64,000 bases of DNA from Effrenium voratum. Taxonomy: Eukaryota > Sar > Dinophyceae > Suessiales > Symbiodiniaceae. The position numbers and the translations under genes are program-made. How positions within the stretch are numbered: the first letter of the stretch is position 1; the number at the start of each line of letters is the position of its first letter. Below, in pieces: positions 49,541 to 63,400 of the stretch. Where the stretch lies: NCBI GenBank assembly GCA_963377175.1, contig CAUJNA010001584.1, positions 1 to 64,000 on the forward strand, written 5' to 3'. A model generated the notes under the pieces. The model saw nothing but the letters and a program-made list of their open reading frames with translations, ran no database searches and had not been told where the DNA came from.

Positions 49541-50340
49541 AATTTCTACAGGCCTCCAAAAAAATAAAAAAACATAAGCGCATATAAATAGTTTCCCGGG
49601 TTCTCTCTGGGCCAGTTCCAAAATAAAAATCAAACACTTTAAATAATTCAATTAATCTAAATATATATATATATATATTCTTATTTTTTAAAATTTCTGG
49701 AGGCCCGCAAAAAAAAGTCAAAACATATAAATAGTTTCCCGGGTTCTCTCTGGGCCAGACCCTGGATATTTAACAATGTTAAAAAATCAAAATATTTATA
49801 GATTATTGCAAAAAATTCTGGAGGCCTCCAAAAGTTTTTATAAATATAAAAAATATAAATAGTGCCGGGTTCTCTCTGGGCCAGTTCCCGGATATTTAAA
49901 AAAACTCAAATCATTCAAATAATTCAAATAATTTAAATTTTTAATTTTTTTTTATAATTTCTGGAGGCCTCCATTTTTTTACAAAATATAAATAGTTTCC
50001 CGGGCTCTCTCTGGGCCAGTTCCTGGATATTTGAAAAAAATCAAAATAGTTCAAAGAATTCAATTATTTATTTTGCTAAATTGTTTTAAATTTCTGGAGG
50101 CCTCCATTTAAAAAAAAAAAGAAAATATAAATAGTTTCCCGGGTTCTCTCTGGGCCAGTTCCAGGATATTGAAAAATATAAAAATCAATTAGTTCAAGTA
50201 CTTCAAATAATTTAAATTTTTATATGTTTATTTTATTTGTTAAATTTCTGGAGGCCTCCAAAAATTGATTTTAAAAAAACATAGAAAATATAAATAGTTT
50301 CGCGGGTTCTCTCTGGGCCAGTTCCAGGATACTTAAAAGT
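49541..50340. repeat. Array of six units, spacing about 110-155 bp
   Basis: Each unit has ttctggaggcctcca, an A/T-rich middle, ataaatagtttcccgggttc and tctctgggccagttcc. Copies start near 49541, 49693, 49811, 49961, 50093 and 50247. The conserved parts alternate with freely varying AT-rich spacers. No gene. Confidence 0.85.
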
Positions 50341-50379
50341 TTTAAAAATTAAAACAATTCAAATAATTCAATCAATTTA

Positions 50380-51420
50380 AATATGTGGATTTGGGATCAA
50401 TCTAGAATCAAGTGTGGGATGAGCCAAGTGGAATGGAAAGCTTGACCATGAATAAAGATAAGGGGATCAGATCTATTTTTTGATGGGGGGATCTGGTTAG
50501 CATTATTCATGGTCTGGTTATTATTTAGTGCATCAGGGTTCATGGGGGGTACCCTTGCTGCCAGGGTCAATGTGTTGATCTTGATGGTTTTTTCAATCAA
50601 TTCTCAAAGAAAGGGATCCCAATAAGTTTGTGGATTTGGGATAAATCTAGAATCAAGTGTGGGATGAGCCAAGTGGAATGCAAAGCTTGACCATGATTAA
50701 ACATAAGGGGGTCAGATCTATTTTTTGATGGGGGAATCTGGTTAGCGTTATTCATGGTCTGGTTATTATTTAGCGCATCAGGGTTCATGGGGGGTACCCT
50801 TGCTGCCAGGGTCGATGTGTTGATTTGGATGGTTTTTTTAAAGGATTTTTAAAAGAACGGGACCCCATAAGTTTGTGGGTTTGGGATACATCTAGAATCA
50901 AGTGTGGGATGAGCCAAGTGGAATGGAAAGCTTGACCATGAATAAAGATAAGGGGATCAGATCTATTTTCTGATGGGGGAATCTGGTTAGCGTTATTCAT
51001 GGCCTGGTTATTATTTAGTGCATCAGGGTTCATGGGGGGTACCCTTGCTGCCAGGGTCAATGTGTTGATCTTGATGGTTTTTTCAATCAATTCTCAAAGA
51101 ACGGGATCCCATAAGTTTGTGGGTTTGGGATACATCTAGAATCAAGTGTGGGATGAGCCAAGTGGAATGGAAAGCTTGACCATGAATAAAGATAAGGGGA
51201 TCAGATCTATTTTCTGATGGGGGAATCTGGTTAGCATTATTCATGGCCTGGTTATTATTTAGTGCATCAGGGTTCATGGGGGGGACCCTTGCTGCCAGGG
51301 TCAATGTGTTGATTTTGATGCATTTTTTAAAAGGATTTCTAAAAGAAAGGGATCCCATAAGTTTGTGGATTTGGGATAAATCTAGAATCAAGCTTGCCTG
51401 GCATGATCCCTGGATAAATT
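50380..51420. repeat. Tandem repeat of about 244 bp, four copies plus a partial
   Basis: Units begin near 50383, 50629, 50872, 51116 and 51361 with tttgggat.aatctagaatc. They are about 90-95% alike. The open frames across them repeat with the array (AARVPPMNPDALNNNQ) and are not genes. Confidence 0.9.
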
Positions 51421-51553
51421 TACTTTGAAACCATGCAAATCCCATGGGGGATGAGGGTTGGGAGCACTGACCCTGAATAAAGGTGGATGCCAAAAGCATG
51501 CAAAAACATGCCAAAAGTTGTCTCCTTTTTATTTTTTGTTCTTGTGTTCCTTG

Positions 51554-51556
51554 TTC

Positions 51557-51611
<55 letters not shown>

Positions 51612-51622
51612 TTCTTTCTTTT
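51554..51622. repeat. TTTC simple repeat
   Basis: About 16 units of ctttctttc. Confidence 0.95.
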
Positions 51623-54600
51623 TGTTTGTTTGGACGAAGCTGGGAAGTGCAAACGAGCTCGCCCTCTCTACGGATTCCATAGGAAGTATAGGAGTGGATA
51701 GCCTGGTGGAAGTATGGGGATTCAAGTGCAGATTTGTGGCCTAAGACATTTAGTCATTTGGCATTCCCATCGCCAACTGTCATCTTTCCAGTCATGAAAG
51801 TGAAGTCTTGTTTGTCGAGGAAGTCCATTTACCTTGTTTTTCCCATGTTGTTCACCCTTAGGGTTTTTTGTTTGATGGCCTCCCCACTTAACATGGTCAG
51901 CCCCAAACAAGGGCTCCTTTTTACCACTGAACAGCTGGCACCCTAGTTATTTTCTCGGTGGTTTGTCGGTGTTTGGGCAAGCCATTTGTTGGGTAGACTG
52001 AACTTGCCGGTTCTCAGCAGGGAATGAGTTGGAATGACCCCCACAAACCATCCCTTGTGGCTTCCTGAACGGGAATCCCGAATCTTCGTTTCCATATCAT
52101 CATGATATACTCGGCTTTCACACGAGTTTACTTTGTCAGTTGATGTTCGGTGCAAACTGCGATGTCTTTTTTTTCGTTTTCCGATGCATCCATATGCATC
52201 CATTTCGGGCAGCTTGCATTTACTCACACCTGGCAATCCTAGACATGAAGTCGCCTTGGACCAGTTCCACATGCGCACCTTGCCGTGGCACCACATGGGC
52301 CGTGTTGGCCTCGGTCGCGTATGTGCTGAAAAGGCCTTCTTTAAAAAGGTGCGCGGGTGCGGCTTCGAGCCTCTTCAGCAGTTACGGCAAAGAGACCATG
52401 CGACTGCCTGGTTTCTCCAGGAAGCCGAGCTTCCTCATTTGTTGATTCTAGCGGACGTTCCAACAGAATCCTTTGCTGGGGCCACCCCCCCTCTCCCCAC
52501 ATCCACCAGGCGAATCTCAGGGGCCCTACCCAGAACAATGCATCGACCAATTGACATGCCAGGTTTGGCATTCGAACCCAATGTCAAACCCTTGGCGCAA
52601 GTCCTTCAGTATCACTTTGGATGCATGGACCGTTTTTTTTTTGGGCCAGAAAAGCCACTGGCTTGTGAGCCCGAAGGCCTGGGCCCCGGCCACTTTTTTT
52701 TTGGGTTAAGGGACGCATTCAAACTGCATGGAAGCTTTTCTTTGGTTTTTTCAGGATTCCATACCTGCCAGGAGCTTGACAGTTTGTTTGTTGTTGGCTT
52801 TTCTTTCTGCTTTTTTCCGCCCGTCAAGTCAGATGAATCGGTCGCTGTGCTTCCTGGAGCTTTCTGGAAGATGTTCCATGCCTAGCAATTTCGGCTCGCA
52901 GCACGTCACTCCCCTGTGAAATCTGATCTGGGACCATGTTCCGCTTCGCCCCTTGGCATGGTGAGCGGGACCAACAAAATGGGAAGGGCTGCATCCGTGC
53001 ACCCCATTTGTCGGAGATAATTACGGGTTACCGTGGCAGGGATTTGGGCGGCACAGGGGATGGAGTTCATCCTTTGTTCCTGTTGACTTTTCTCAGCCGT
53101 AAATCGAGCTCACCATGTTGAATGACGAAGGTTCTTTACTTGGGGGCCCCTTAGCCCCTTACCTTAGGATATTGACATATTTTGAAATTTTGTATAGTGA
53201 CGGAAAGCAGCCTTTGGGTCGATACCACGGTAGCTGCATATTCTGTGTTGCCAACTGCCCCCCAAAGCATTTTCTGTCCACAGTCATGTCAGGGGTTCTG
53301 TCAGCATTCGGGCGGCACAAGTTGGTTGCCTCTGGCAGACATGCTGTTGCCAGCAACGCCAGCGCTGGTTGCGTTGCTCGCGATGGCGCGCACCCTGTGC
53401 CGCTCGTGGGCGTTGGTGATGCTACTGCTGTTGCAGCGGATGCTGGGGATGTTGCCGCGGATCCGGATCGCGGAGAACCGTGACGCATGCCCGGCCCCGC
53501 TTGCAAGAGCAATGCGCTTTCCATTTTTCGCGAGCTGGTTGTCCGATTCATCAATCAGGGCTCCTTACAAGATACATTTTGCAACCATTTGAAACATGTT
53601 GCTTTTTTCCACCAAAATAAAGGGAAACCACCATTTGCAAGTTGCAATGTTCAGGTGCATAATGCAAGGATCCTTGTCAATCCTTCTTCAGTTCTTAGGG
53701 GTCTGTCCCTTTTGAAGGGTGTGATGCACTTTTGGGCGCACGCTCGCACACCTCGCACCCGCCATCGCTATCTATCCGTCGGTAACATACAACCCCCTCT
53801 CCCCTTGGTTGCTTTAATGGGCCTTAGGCCTTATTAAGAGGGTTGGAATCTTAGGATGTTAGCTGAGGCCGTCTTTGTCTTGCTGCACGGTGCTGTGGCC
53901 TGGGAGATTAGTTGGAGCCCTCAAAGGCGGGAATGTCACCTGCCCTTATCCCCGAAGCCAAGGGTGACCGAACTGAACTCAAATCACGGACTGCTAAATG
54001 CCCACCTGGAGTCTCCATGACCCTTAGAAAATGGGGCCATTCCCCAAAATCAAGGGCTCATGGACCCAGTTTTTAAGGGTCATGGAGACTCTAGGCATTC
54101 ATGTCCCTCATCTTCCCTATGCTTGTCCGCGTTGTTCATTACGTGGCCCAGTTTGGGCAGCCGCAAGCCGCAAGCAAACTGCTTCTCGAATCCCAGAGTC
54201 CCTCCAATTGCAAATGAATCATGCACAAACGTGGGCACAAAAGCACATAAGTCAGCACTCACTTGCTCAAGGCTAAGCTTTAGTTAAAAGACTTCTGTAA
54301 CGAGTCAACCTCATGGACTGACAACTCACTTTTCAGGGCTTGGCAAAAACAAGCAACCGTTTGTTCGTGCTTGCCACACCGTCGTTGGCCAATTTACTCG
54401 GTGGTGCCACTCCTTGTTCAAACTCAATCCTCGGCGACCTTGACAGGACCAAAAAAGCAATGAGTGCACGCAAATTGGGCCCTCAACGCAAAAATGCGCC
54501 TACAGGTCTGGCAGGGTTTAAACAGAACCCACGATTGACAACACCCTGATTGATTTCCAGCTGGTGAATGGTTACTTGTTTGCACACTTGCCTTGCCCTT

Positions 54601-57600
54601 GCTTGACACTCCTGTCGATGAGCCAGTCGCATGTCAGGAGGCAGCGTGTCTATCAGCCCATGGTTTTGACTGCTTCCAGTTGCTGTCAGAAGCAGAAGAG
54701 TTCGTTTCATGTTGTCGATCGCATGGGAGGTGACCGAGAATGGTCAAAGAAGGGGATTCATCTTTGTGTGTGTATCAGCCCGGCACTGGGTTTGTTTCCG
54801 CCATTCGGTATGATCTGTTGCGCTTTATATGTAGACCAGCGAGCTGCTTTGCGGATGGTGCTCACCCATTGCTTCCACTATCTGGTGCAAATGACCACTG
54901 AGAAAGGCACAAGGCAAGCAGTTTAGCAACAAGCTCGTGGTGAATGGCGGGAATCCGTCCAGCTGCAACGCTTGGTTGTCATCAGCAGTGTGACGCTTTC
55001 GCTTTCTGAGCGGCCCATTTGAGACCTCGCTGCGACAGGAAAGACACCGTGAGTTTGACCAGTCGCTGGGGGCTCGAATCGACAACTTTGGAGTTTTTGG
55101 GGCGATGACGAGTTGGGTAAGACGAGCTGCCCATGAAGGGGCTTCCTTTTTGGCTGGACTGCTATTGGCTTGGGATCTTTAGACTTGAAGTTTTTGGGAG
55201 ATCAAGGGGTTTTCCACTAAACCTCCAAAAGTTAAACTTTTTGCAGGGGGTCAACAGACTTGGTTGGAGAATGCCGTAATTCCAGTTGCGGCTCCTTTGT
55301 GACTTGCCATGGGCAAAAATTCAGTAGGTTGTGACTATATAGCGGCTCATTGCTTGAGAGTTGAATGACCCTTGAAAAGGCTTTGCATACCCTCCTCAGA
55401 CCATTGCTATTTACTTCTCATGCGTATCCAGGGCACAAATTCGTTTGGGATGCCGTTTTTCTAAGGCACGTCAACAATGAATAATTTTGGCCGTGTGGGG
55501 CTTTAGTTTGTTTTGCTGGCTTGGTTGCTATTCGTCTAGTGTTGGTTTAGCTTTAGCTTTAGTTAGTTTAGTGTAGTGTGGTATGTTCTTAGCACGTCAT
55601 TTGTACGGCGGGCCCAGGGGGGTGGGGGGGTTGTTTTATTTGTTTCCTACCCGAGATTTATCATGGAGCTTCAGTGACCACTCGCCTTGAGCATTTATTC
55701 GGGAAGCTGCTTGAAAGCGTGTCACAAGTGGTTTAGTCTTAGTATTGCTTTATGGCTAGTATTAGTTTAGTGTTCTAGTTTTTGTTCCCCCCAACTGGAA
55801 ATCACATTTTTCCCGCGAGCACGCAGCCATGTACTTTGACAGCAGCCTTGTTTGTATTTCCTGGTCTGGTTCGTTTTACTCATTGGAGTGAGGCAACGTC
55901 GATGTGAGACTTAATTCGGGCTTGTTTCGAGTTGGGATAGGAAGTGGACATGACGTGTCTATGCAACCTCCTCTCGTTTGGAGAGGTGCTTCCTTGTTAG
56001 GGACGCAAAATACCAGAGTGCTTTTGACATCTTGAGGGTCCATTTCGTCTTTGTTTCCTTTTGGTTTCCCTTTTTTGGGTGCAATTAGGTGCCGACCAGG
56101 GCGTCTTCGAAATCCATGATTTGCTTCCACCAAATTCCTCAGTGGCCTCAGTGCCTGGCCATTGGGCCAGGTCCAGCTAGGAGTGAACGGAAAGCAGTCG
56201 GTATGGAGCCATTCCTGTGGTCCAAACCTTATGATGAGCAATCTAAACCCGGGTAAATGAGCAGCCGCCTTGTTGCTTTTTTACAGCGTTAATACCTTGA
56301 CTGCTATTGGGTTGGATCTTTAGACTTCAACTTTTTGGGGAATCAGGGGGTTTTCCACTAAATCCACCCAAAAAGCTTTACTTTTTGCAGGGGGGGTCAA
56401 CAGCAACCGAGATACCGATCGGTGTTGATTCGGACTTCAGACGTTGGATTTTTCCCTACACAGAAACCACAAGGGCACGGACGGGCAGACCCTCTATTTG
56501 CCTGGTATGCCTGAGAGCCAAGCCGTGGTTTTCTGGGATCCGTGGGCAGATGACTTGGCTCCAAAATGAGAAGGAAGCTAACAATGGATTGGACTGGGTG
56601 TGTTCGGCATCCCCTCAAGGCTTTGCAGCAAAAAGCCACGAGAGGTCATATGTTGCCTGCCTGAGGCGTTTCCGACACCCTGTGCCAGGCAGAAAGGACG
56701 AGGGAGGGCTAGACGAGCATGGCTGGCATCAGCTTAGCGTCCCACTGGGTAAGTACCTGGAGATGACCCTTTATTTTTGGAGAAACAGCTTACCGTGTTC
56801 AACCAGTGGAAGCGTATCCTCCGGCAATGTCACCTTTGTTCGCAAATCGCTCGTTATGATAACTTATTGCTCAAAGCCGCAACTGAAGAAAAGAGCGGCG
56901 GACAAACATTCTTGTGAGTAGTTCAACTGTACGTCCATGATCCTACACTTCCCTCGGTTCATAGGTCGTTTCATCCAGGATCGATATTCGGCGCGCGAAA
57001 GCTTTTCAGGAAGCTGCAGAGTTTCTGGGACCAGGCTGATTCCTTTTCAGACACGATTGTGTGGTTCGCTGCCTTGTGCTCATTCAATGTCACAATTTCA
57101 ATGTTTGGGTGTCCCATTTAGGGGATCCGGATGCCTTTTGTTTTCTTCATTTTTTAGGGGCAAAGTTCCTGGAGTTTTTCGGTGGCCATCCCACGCAGAA
57201 AGTGAAAGGGGACTTGCTTGGTTGCTAACACCCCCTATTCACCAGGCCGATAGCCAGCAAAGTCAAAGTGACTTCTGAGCTAGCTGCGTACATTTAGTGT
57301 CAATCACTTCTTTTTGGGACGCCTATAGTTATAGATATGTTTTTTTTTGGGTACCCCCCCAAAAACATGAAAAAATAGAAAGAACACGGTTTTTTGGTGT
57401 TTTTTGGGGTTTCCCTTTAAAACCTATGTGTTCGGTTTCCCTTCAAGACCAACAACCGTTGTACCCTCAAAAAAAGACGAGCCCATGTGCAAAAAACAGA
57501 ATGGCTTGCCAGGCCGCCGGCAACCTTGCGCAAGGGACCTGCCTCACCGACTTCCCCATGAATGCCGCTCCGTCCTATCTGGGGCCGGGGCCGGGAAGAG

Positions 57601-58055
57601 ATGATTCGCGCGTCTCACCTAGGTCCCCCAGCCAGGTGCCCGTTTTAACCCCTTCTTTGGTTGGGGTTTTGGGTTCCCCTACTAAAATAGACTACAGGAA
57701 AAAAAAGAAGAGAGGAACCCAGTGAGAGTCGTGCCAGGCGCTAGTGTTGATTTGACAACTTCCCTTAGCCGACCTCATTCCGATTTGGAAGCCAGTCAGG
57801 AGGAGAACCGTCAAGGGTCGAGAACTCCAAAGACATGCGCTTGAAAGAAGAGCCGGGTTGGCGTAGTGCCTTGCAGTCTTAAACTTCAGGCTTGTGCATT
57901 TTCTTTGTGCCTGCTCTTGCCCAGTGCAGATGGGACTTGCGAGAGAGCTCTGAACTTGATGGTTGTATAGTGTAGTTATGTGTAGTTGCTGCCCTTATTA
58001 CGTGGCAGACTGTTGTGATGACTGGCCTGTGACCAGCGGGTTGGTTTGAGGGGGT

Positions 58056-58196
58056 CTGCCTTGCGTAATGTTAACCCCGGATTAATAAACCCTCTTGTTG
58101 ATTAATAGGGGGGTCCCCTTGTAGTCACTTTTGGAGGGAACACCCCTTTAATAATGGCACGGGTTTATTAACCCTGGGTCAACATTATGTGGCATG
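58056..58196. repeat. MITE-like inverted repeat
   Basis: 58056-58092 and 58160-58196 are about 85% complementary (aatgttaacccc, ttaataaaccc and complements) around a 67-base loop. Confidence 0.65.
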
Positions 58197-58749
58197 ATTG
58201 TGAGTCTGGCACTACCGCTGGACCAGGGCACAAAAAGTTTGTCATGCCCTCTTATCCCTTGGTGTAGCTGGTCAAATGTTGTTGTGATTTAGGGTCTTCA
58301 GTGTTTCCCTCCTAGCCATCAGCATGTTGTGGGGGGCTAGGGGCGCAAAGGGCCAGCCGCTCCGGTGGGCTTTGTAAACCACTGATTCTGTTGAAGCTTT
58401 TTGCACCAAAGGCTGATCAGGGCTCCTTCAAAGATACACTTTGCAACCATTTGAAACATGTTGCTTTTTCCACACCCAAAAAAGTTGGAAACCTCCATTT
58501 ACAAGTTGCAATGTTCAAGTGTATTCACTGCATCCTGATTTTTGCCAAAGGCGAAGGATGTGCGATCAGCCCAAAACCCAAAAGCTGATCGATCCACATG
58601 CCTAGGGCATCCCGGAGTGCGCCGGCGGAGCGGTGGACCTTGTGGACGGCCACCTCGTACGTGCCTCCAGCTCGCGAAGCCTTGGGGGGAAATCCGCGGA
58701 AAAGATCTGAAGCACCAAGATACCGAAGGACTAACCTAAAAAAGCGGTT

Positions 58750-58852
58750 TTGTTTTGGGGTTTGGGGGTTTTGGGGGTTTTGGGGGTTTGGGGGGTTTGG
58801 GGTTTTGGGGTTTTGGGGTTTTGGGGTTTTGGGGTTTTGGGGTTTTGGTTAG
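58750..58852. repeat. G/T array, TTTTGGGG repeats
   Basis: A run of ggggttt and ggggtttt words that becomes six perfect TTTTGGGG units from about 58800. G runs of four or more on the plus strand could form G-quadruplexes. Confidence 0.9.
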
Positions 58853-60460
58853 ATCTTTGAAATTTTTTTAACCTTTGGGGATCCAGCTTGGATATTCCAT
58901 TGGACCCACAAAAAGCCGAACTTTTCGCAGAGGGACCAACAGCAATTTTCGAGTGGCATATGCTAGGCACAAAGCTCATGGGCGGCGTGTCCCGTTCTTC
59001 ACAGGGTTTCCTCCATCTCGGATGCTGCGAAGCGGGGGGCAACTGCGTGCGACTGAACACATGATTTCCGTATTTTATATCAGCTGCTAAGAGTTTGAAG
59101 AGCTGTTTGGCTTGGTGATTGGCTGTCTGCAGAGGGCCTCCCTTTTGCCAGGCAGGAGCCTGAACAATACCTGTGAGTACGAGAAGCCCTGGCTGGGACA
59201 GTATGGCAAGGTGTCGTGCAGAATCTTGGCTTAAGAACTCTCCGATGCACGGGCATCATCTTAATAAACTGTTGTGGCGAGGACACCACATCCAGGATCA
59301 TTTTGGCACAAAGCCATCATTTCAGTGAGGAGAACCCAACCAAATAGTTACGGCCCAACTACAAAGCCTTTCAATTTGCTTCCTGCTGTGCTTTGTCTGC
59401 TGTGTCTGTGTCTGTGTTTGTATCGGTCAGCCTGTCCGCCGCCTGCCGGTTTGCTTGTGGTAGGTAGGCGACTGGTTTTCACATTGCGTTGTGTATTCGT
59501 GGAAAACACACCCCATAATAAGGATCGTGAAGCAGGACAATCCTCCTATTGAAGCAGAATGAGGCCTGTCCTAATCTCTGCCCTTGCAGTCCTAGCGCAA
59601 TGCACCTCGAATCTTATGTATTAGGCAGTCAGTTTGGGTTCCAGCTGACAGGAAAAACTATGCACGTAGCACACTCACATCTCCATGACTGGTCAACGGG
59701 TTTCTTACACATCCACAAGCCATTCCATGCGTCCACGATCCTGGCATGTCTTCTTTTTCAGGGTTGCTCAGTTTGGTTCCGTTGGAATTTACAATGCTGG
59801 CGCAAACTCAGGCGCAGGCTCACGTGAAACGAGCCGTCCCAGCCGGTGAGTAGTCTTGGGCATTGACTCTTGGCATGTCTCAATTTAGGCCGTTGGATTT
59901 ATGGCTCGAGGTATGGCAAGTGAAAGCATGTGAAGGTGCCAAATGACTACATGCATTGTTTTGTTATTGGTTGTGATGTGCTAAGGATCTCCGAGCCGCA
60001 AGGCGAAAACATCCTAAGGGCAGGTTCTGAGGGTCACCCTGTTATTTCCCCTTGTTTAAGGTCTCAAACCTTTTGGGGAGATTGTGTTTTGAGTGCAGCC
60101 GACATGTACATGCGAATGCATTTGGCTCAAGACCTTGATAATAGAATCGAGGCAAACATCCAAACACTGCTGTGAAGCAAAGCAAAAGGGTTCGTATTCC
60201 GTGGTCGCATTGAGTCGTGAGACAACGCAGATCATTTCCCTTACAACCTTACAACCCCCTTTTACCACGACCACTACTATACGACTTACTGTCGAGGGTA
60301 TTGGTCACCCCACGGGAGTCGAACCTCAACTACCCTGTCTATTGACTGCGTGGTTGATCCGCCTCCTGGCAGGTTATCAGCCGTAAGTTCAAAATTGGTC
60401 CTTGCGGTGGATTGCAACTGAGGCACAATACAACTTTTTGGAATATTTTTCAGCCGTACA

Positions 60461-63400
60461 ATGGATTCTTCCGGAAGCCCAGGAACTGCAACATTCGGAA
60501 ATGATAGTTCCAGTGGTTCCACAGGTATGCTTGCAGTGCCGGCGATTGCGGACTCTCCGGATACACAACAAAGTGCAAGTTCTGGTATTAGCCATGACCT
60601 ATCACATTCATCCTGGAAAGAAGTTGGTCACGCCGTGTGGTCCAAGGACGGAGAAAAGAAAAGATCGTCATCAGCTTCATTATCGACACCGAGAAGGAGC
60701 GTGAAGGGCGTTATGAGTCCTGCGAGAAAGGAAAAAGGGCGATCTAAATCGCCTGCAGGCTCTAGTCCGTCTAAGGTCACTCAGGAAAACAAGACCCTCA
60801 GACAGGAAGTGGAGGAGGCTAAGCGACATTTGGCTATGCTACAGGAGTCATATGAACGTGACGACCAAGGCAATGTCACGCGCATCCAGGAACTGGAACG
60901 GAGAGCAGGCATGTCGGAACAACAAGTAGCCCACATCCTCAAAAGATCCGACGAGCAACTTCAAGAAGCTGCCCAACACATCGACATTCAACGTGGGAAG
61001 ACAAAGCTATCCGAAGATCAGGCACAACACCTTGTGAAGATCTACGGAGAGTATCAAGAAGAAGCCCGACTCAAGGTCATCGAGTATGAAAAGCGACATC
61101 AGGAGATGGCCACAACTGTGAATCTACTTGAACATTGAGTCAGGTGCGAGGAGGAGAGCTCATTGGTCAACAGGCAGAAGGCTGAACAAGAAAGAAGAAG
61201 CACTTCCTCCGAGATCGCCCAGTATCAATCGATGATCAATTCATATCAAGTGAAGATCGTTACAGATTCGCAGAATGAGGAGAATACTATTCGTGGTTTA
61301 CGTGAGAGATTGGAAGCAGCATTGCTACCACAACCGACCATGGCAATCGATGATGAGCCACAAGAAATATTGGTGAACAAAACGAATGATGCTATCAGGT
61401 ACGCTGAACAAGAAGCCCATTGCGCACGGATTGCCATGAGCGAACGGGACGAGATGTACTTGATCGGACAACGTGCAGTACAGGAACGTGACGCAAAGAT
61501 GAATGAGGAGATCAAAATTGCTAGAGATCGAGCTCATCAAGGAAACGCATTACATGATCGCGCCACGCTGAGAGATCAAGAGTTTGTCGACGTGACTCGC
61601 GAGCTCGCTGTATCAAGACAAAAGGCTATCGATGCGAGATCCGACTACCTCAGCCGGATCGCTGCGATGTCCGAAGAAATCGAAGAGACGCGAAAGGAAC
61701 TCAAGATCCAAGAGAGCTTTGTGTACCAATTGGCGGAGACGAACAAAGAACTCGAAAGCGAGAATGCCACCCAAGTCGCCATCGCGACGGATGCAAAAGA
61801 TCGTGGGCGAGCTCTACTGAGGGATGACTCCGTTAGAACCAGTAAACGCCACAATTCGAAGACCCGTAAGTGTGATACCTCAAATGGCCCTCAACAACAA
61901 GGTCAGGTAATGCTCTATCAGGCCACAATGGCGGCATCTAGTTCTAGTGTACAGGCGCCCAATGTTCTTAAGCCAATTGATTATAGCCTCGGACCGGGTT
62001 CTATTTTGTTTCCTGTTTACCAAGACCCAATGATACAGGCCCATATCGACCAGCTCCATGAAGCGGTAGGATCTATTCCAAATATGAGATTTGGTTCAAC
62101 GTTATCACATTGCAGATGGAAACGCGGGGGGTCTAGGACGTGTTCCTGTCCCAGCTGCGACAGGAGGGCCAAGTCCACCTGATCCACCTGACGACGATGA
62201 CGATGGAGACGAGGACGACGAAGAAGAACCATCCGATGATGATGATGATGATCGCCGTCGTGGCAGAACGTCATCACGAAGAAGAAGATCGAGAGATCGC
62301 AGAGATCATGACAGTGGTCGACCAAGGATATCACGGAAGGAAGCCCAGAAGGTCAACGTGCCTCCATGGCCGAAGATCACGAAGCTGGACAACTGGAAGA
62401 TGGCGCTCACACCAGCGCCTCAGCGGACCCTGGTTTTGAATTATGGATGTCATGGGTGGGATGTACTTTCGTGGTGAATCCTGATCTTGAGCTTCTAGCC
62501 GATTCGGGAGGAGAGCGATTTGCGATGATGGATATCAAACTGGCACTTTCGCTCCAGACGATGCTCAGGAGTGCACCAGACGATGCGAAAGACGTGGTAC
62601 ATGATATCCAACTGCACTCCGAACGACGCCAAAGAGAGAACAGATTGATCAAGGGAAGGGAGATCATTGCCATCATTTTACAATCCTTCAGATCGAGCGA
62701 TCGATCAGACATGACGTTCACCATTGAACATCTGATCAGACTGGAATACCCAGGGAACAAAAACATGTCCGTGTTCCGCAACAAATGGTATGACACCTTG
62801 CTCAACCTGAGAAAGGAGGATACACCCAGAGAGATTACGCTCCGGGACATCCTGTATCACAAGATCAAAGGAAGCAGAAAATTGGAATTTGGTCTCAGTA
62901 CCTATGCGCGGTTACCGGATGCACACCCTGAGAAGACCTACCGTTTCCTATTGGGATTGATTGATCGACAACTTCGGACTGATCGTGAGGACTACGTCTA
63001 CGACATGAAGGAGAAGTCAGTCAAGAACCTGCTGAGCGGCAACAAGAATGCGGCACCGGCAGAAAAGGAAAAGGCAAAGGGAAAAGGAGGAAATTCCGGG
63101 AAAGAAGACGACGGGAACACGGCAGCACCTGTGCTGCCCAAGGCGAAAGCGAAAGACCACGATAAGAAGGGCAAAGGAAAAGGAAAAGGAAAAAGCATGA
63201 GCCCAGAGCAGAAGAAGGAATGGCCGTGCGTCTTCCACTACACGAAAGAAGGAGGATGTCTCAAAGGCAAAGATTGTCCATATTCCCATAACCCCAAAAA
63301 CAAGCACAAATTGGACAACAGCAAAGGAAAGGGTGGAGGCAAAGGAGCAAGAACACCCTCACCAAAGAGGGACGGAGTTTGCTACGCATGGAGAGAAGGA

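Larger units (their letters stand above)
51640..60460. other. Long host stretch without a supported gene
   Basis: Only short frames without recognisable domains. It contains dispersed repeats: 53570-53665 matches 58425-58520 (gcaaccatttgaaacatgtt), and a unit with ttttccactaaa and ctttttgcagggg occurs at 55160-55252, 56300-56402 and, more diverged, 58858-58945. A 17-bp perfect inverted repeat (gagtctccatgaccctt) sits at 54009-54025 and 54075-54091. Introns or untranslated regions of host genes could be present but cannot be seen from sequence alone. Confidence 0.5.

Noticed and set aside
48554..49721. Several long open frames on both strands (up to 317 codons) with 13-residue repeats
   Set aside because: A 13-bp tandem repeat without stops is open in all frames; the proteins are artefacts of the minisatellite.
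48600..51420. CRISPR array
   Set aside because: The units are contiguous or have diverged AT spacers, there are no cas genes, and the context is eukaryotic.
51458..51744. Open frames across the TTTC run
   Set aside because: Poly-Phe/Leu/Ser and Lys/Glu/Arg translations of a simple repeat.
60115..60132. Possible relic of the dinoflagellate spliced leader (catttggctcaag)
   Set aside because: Only the last 13-14 bases match, with one missing T, and the upstream half is absent; chance match not excluded.
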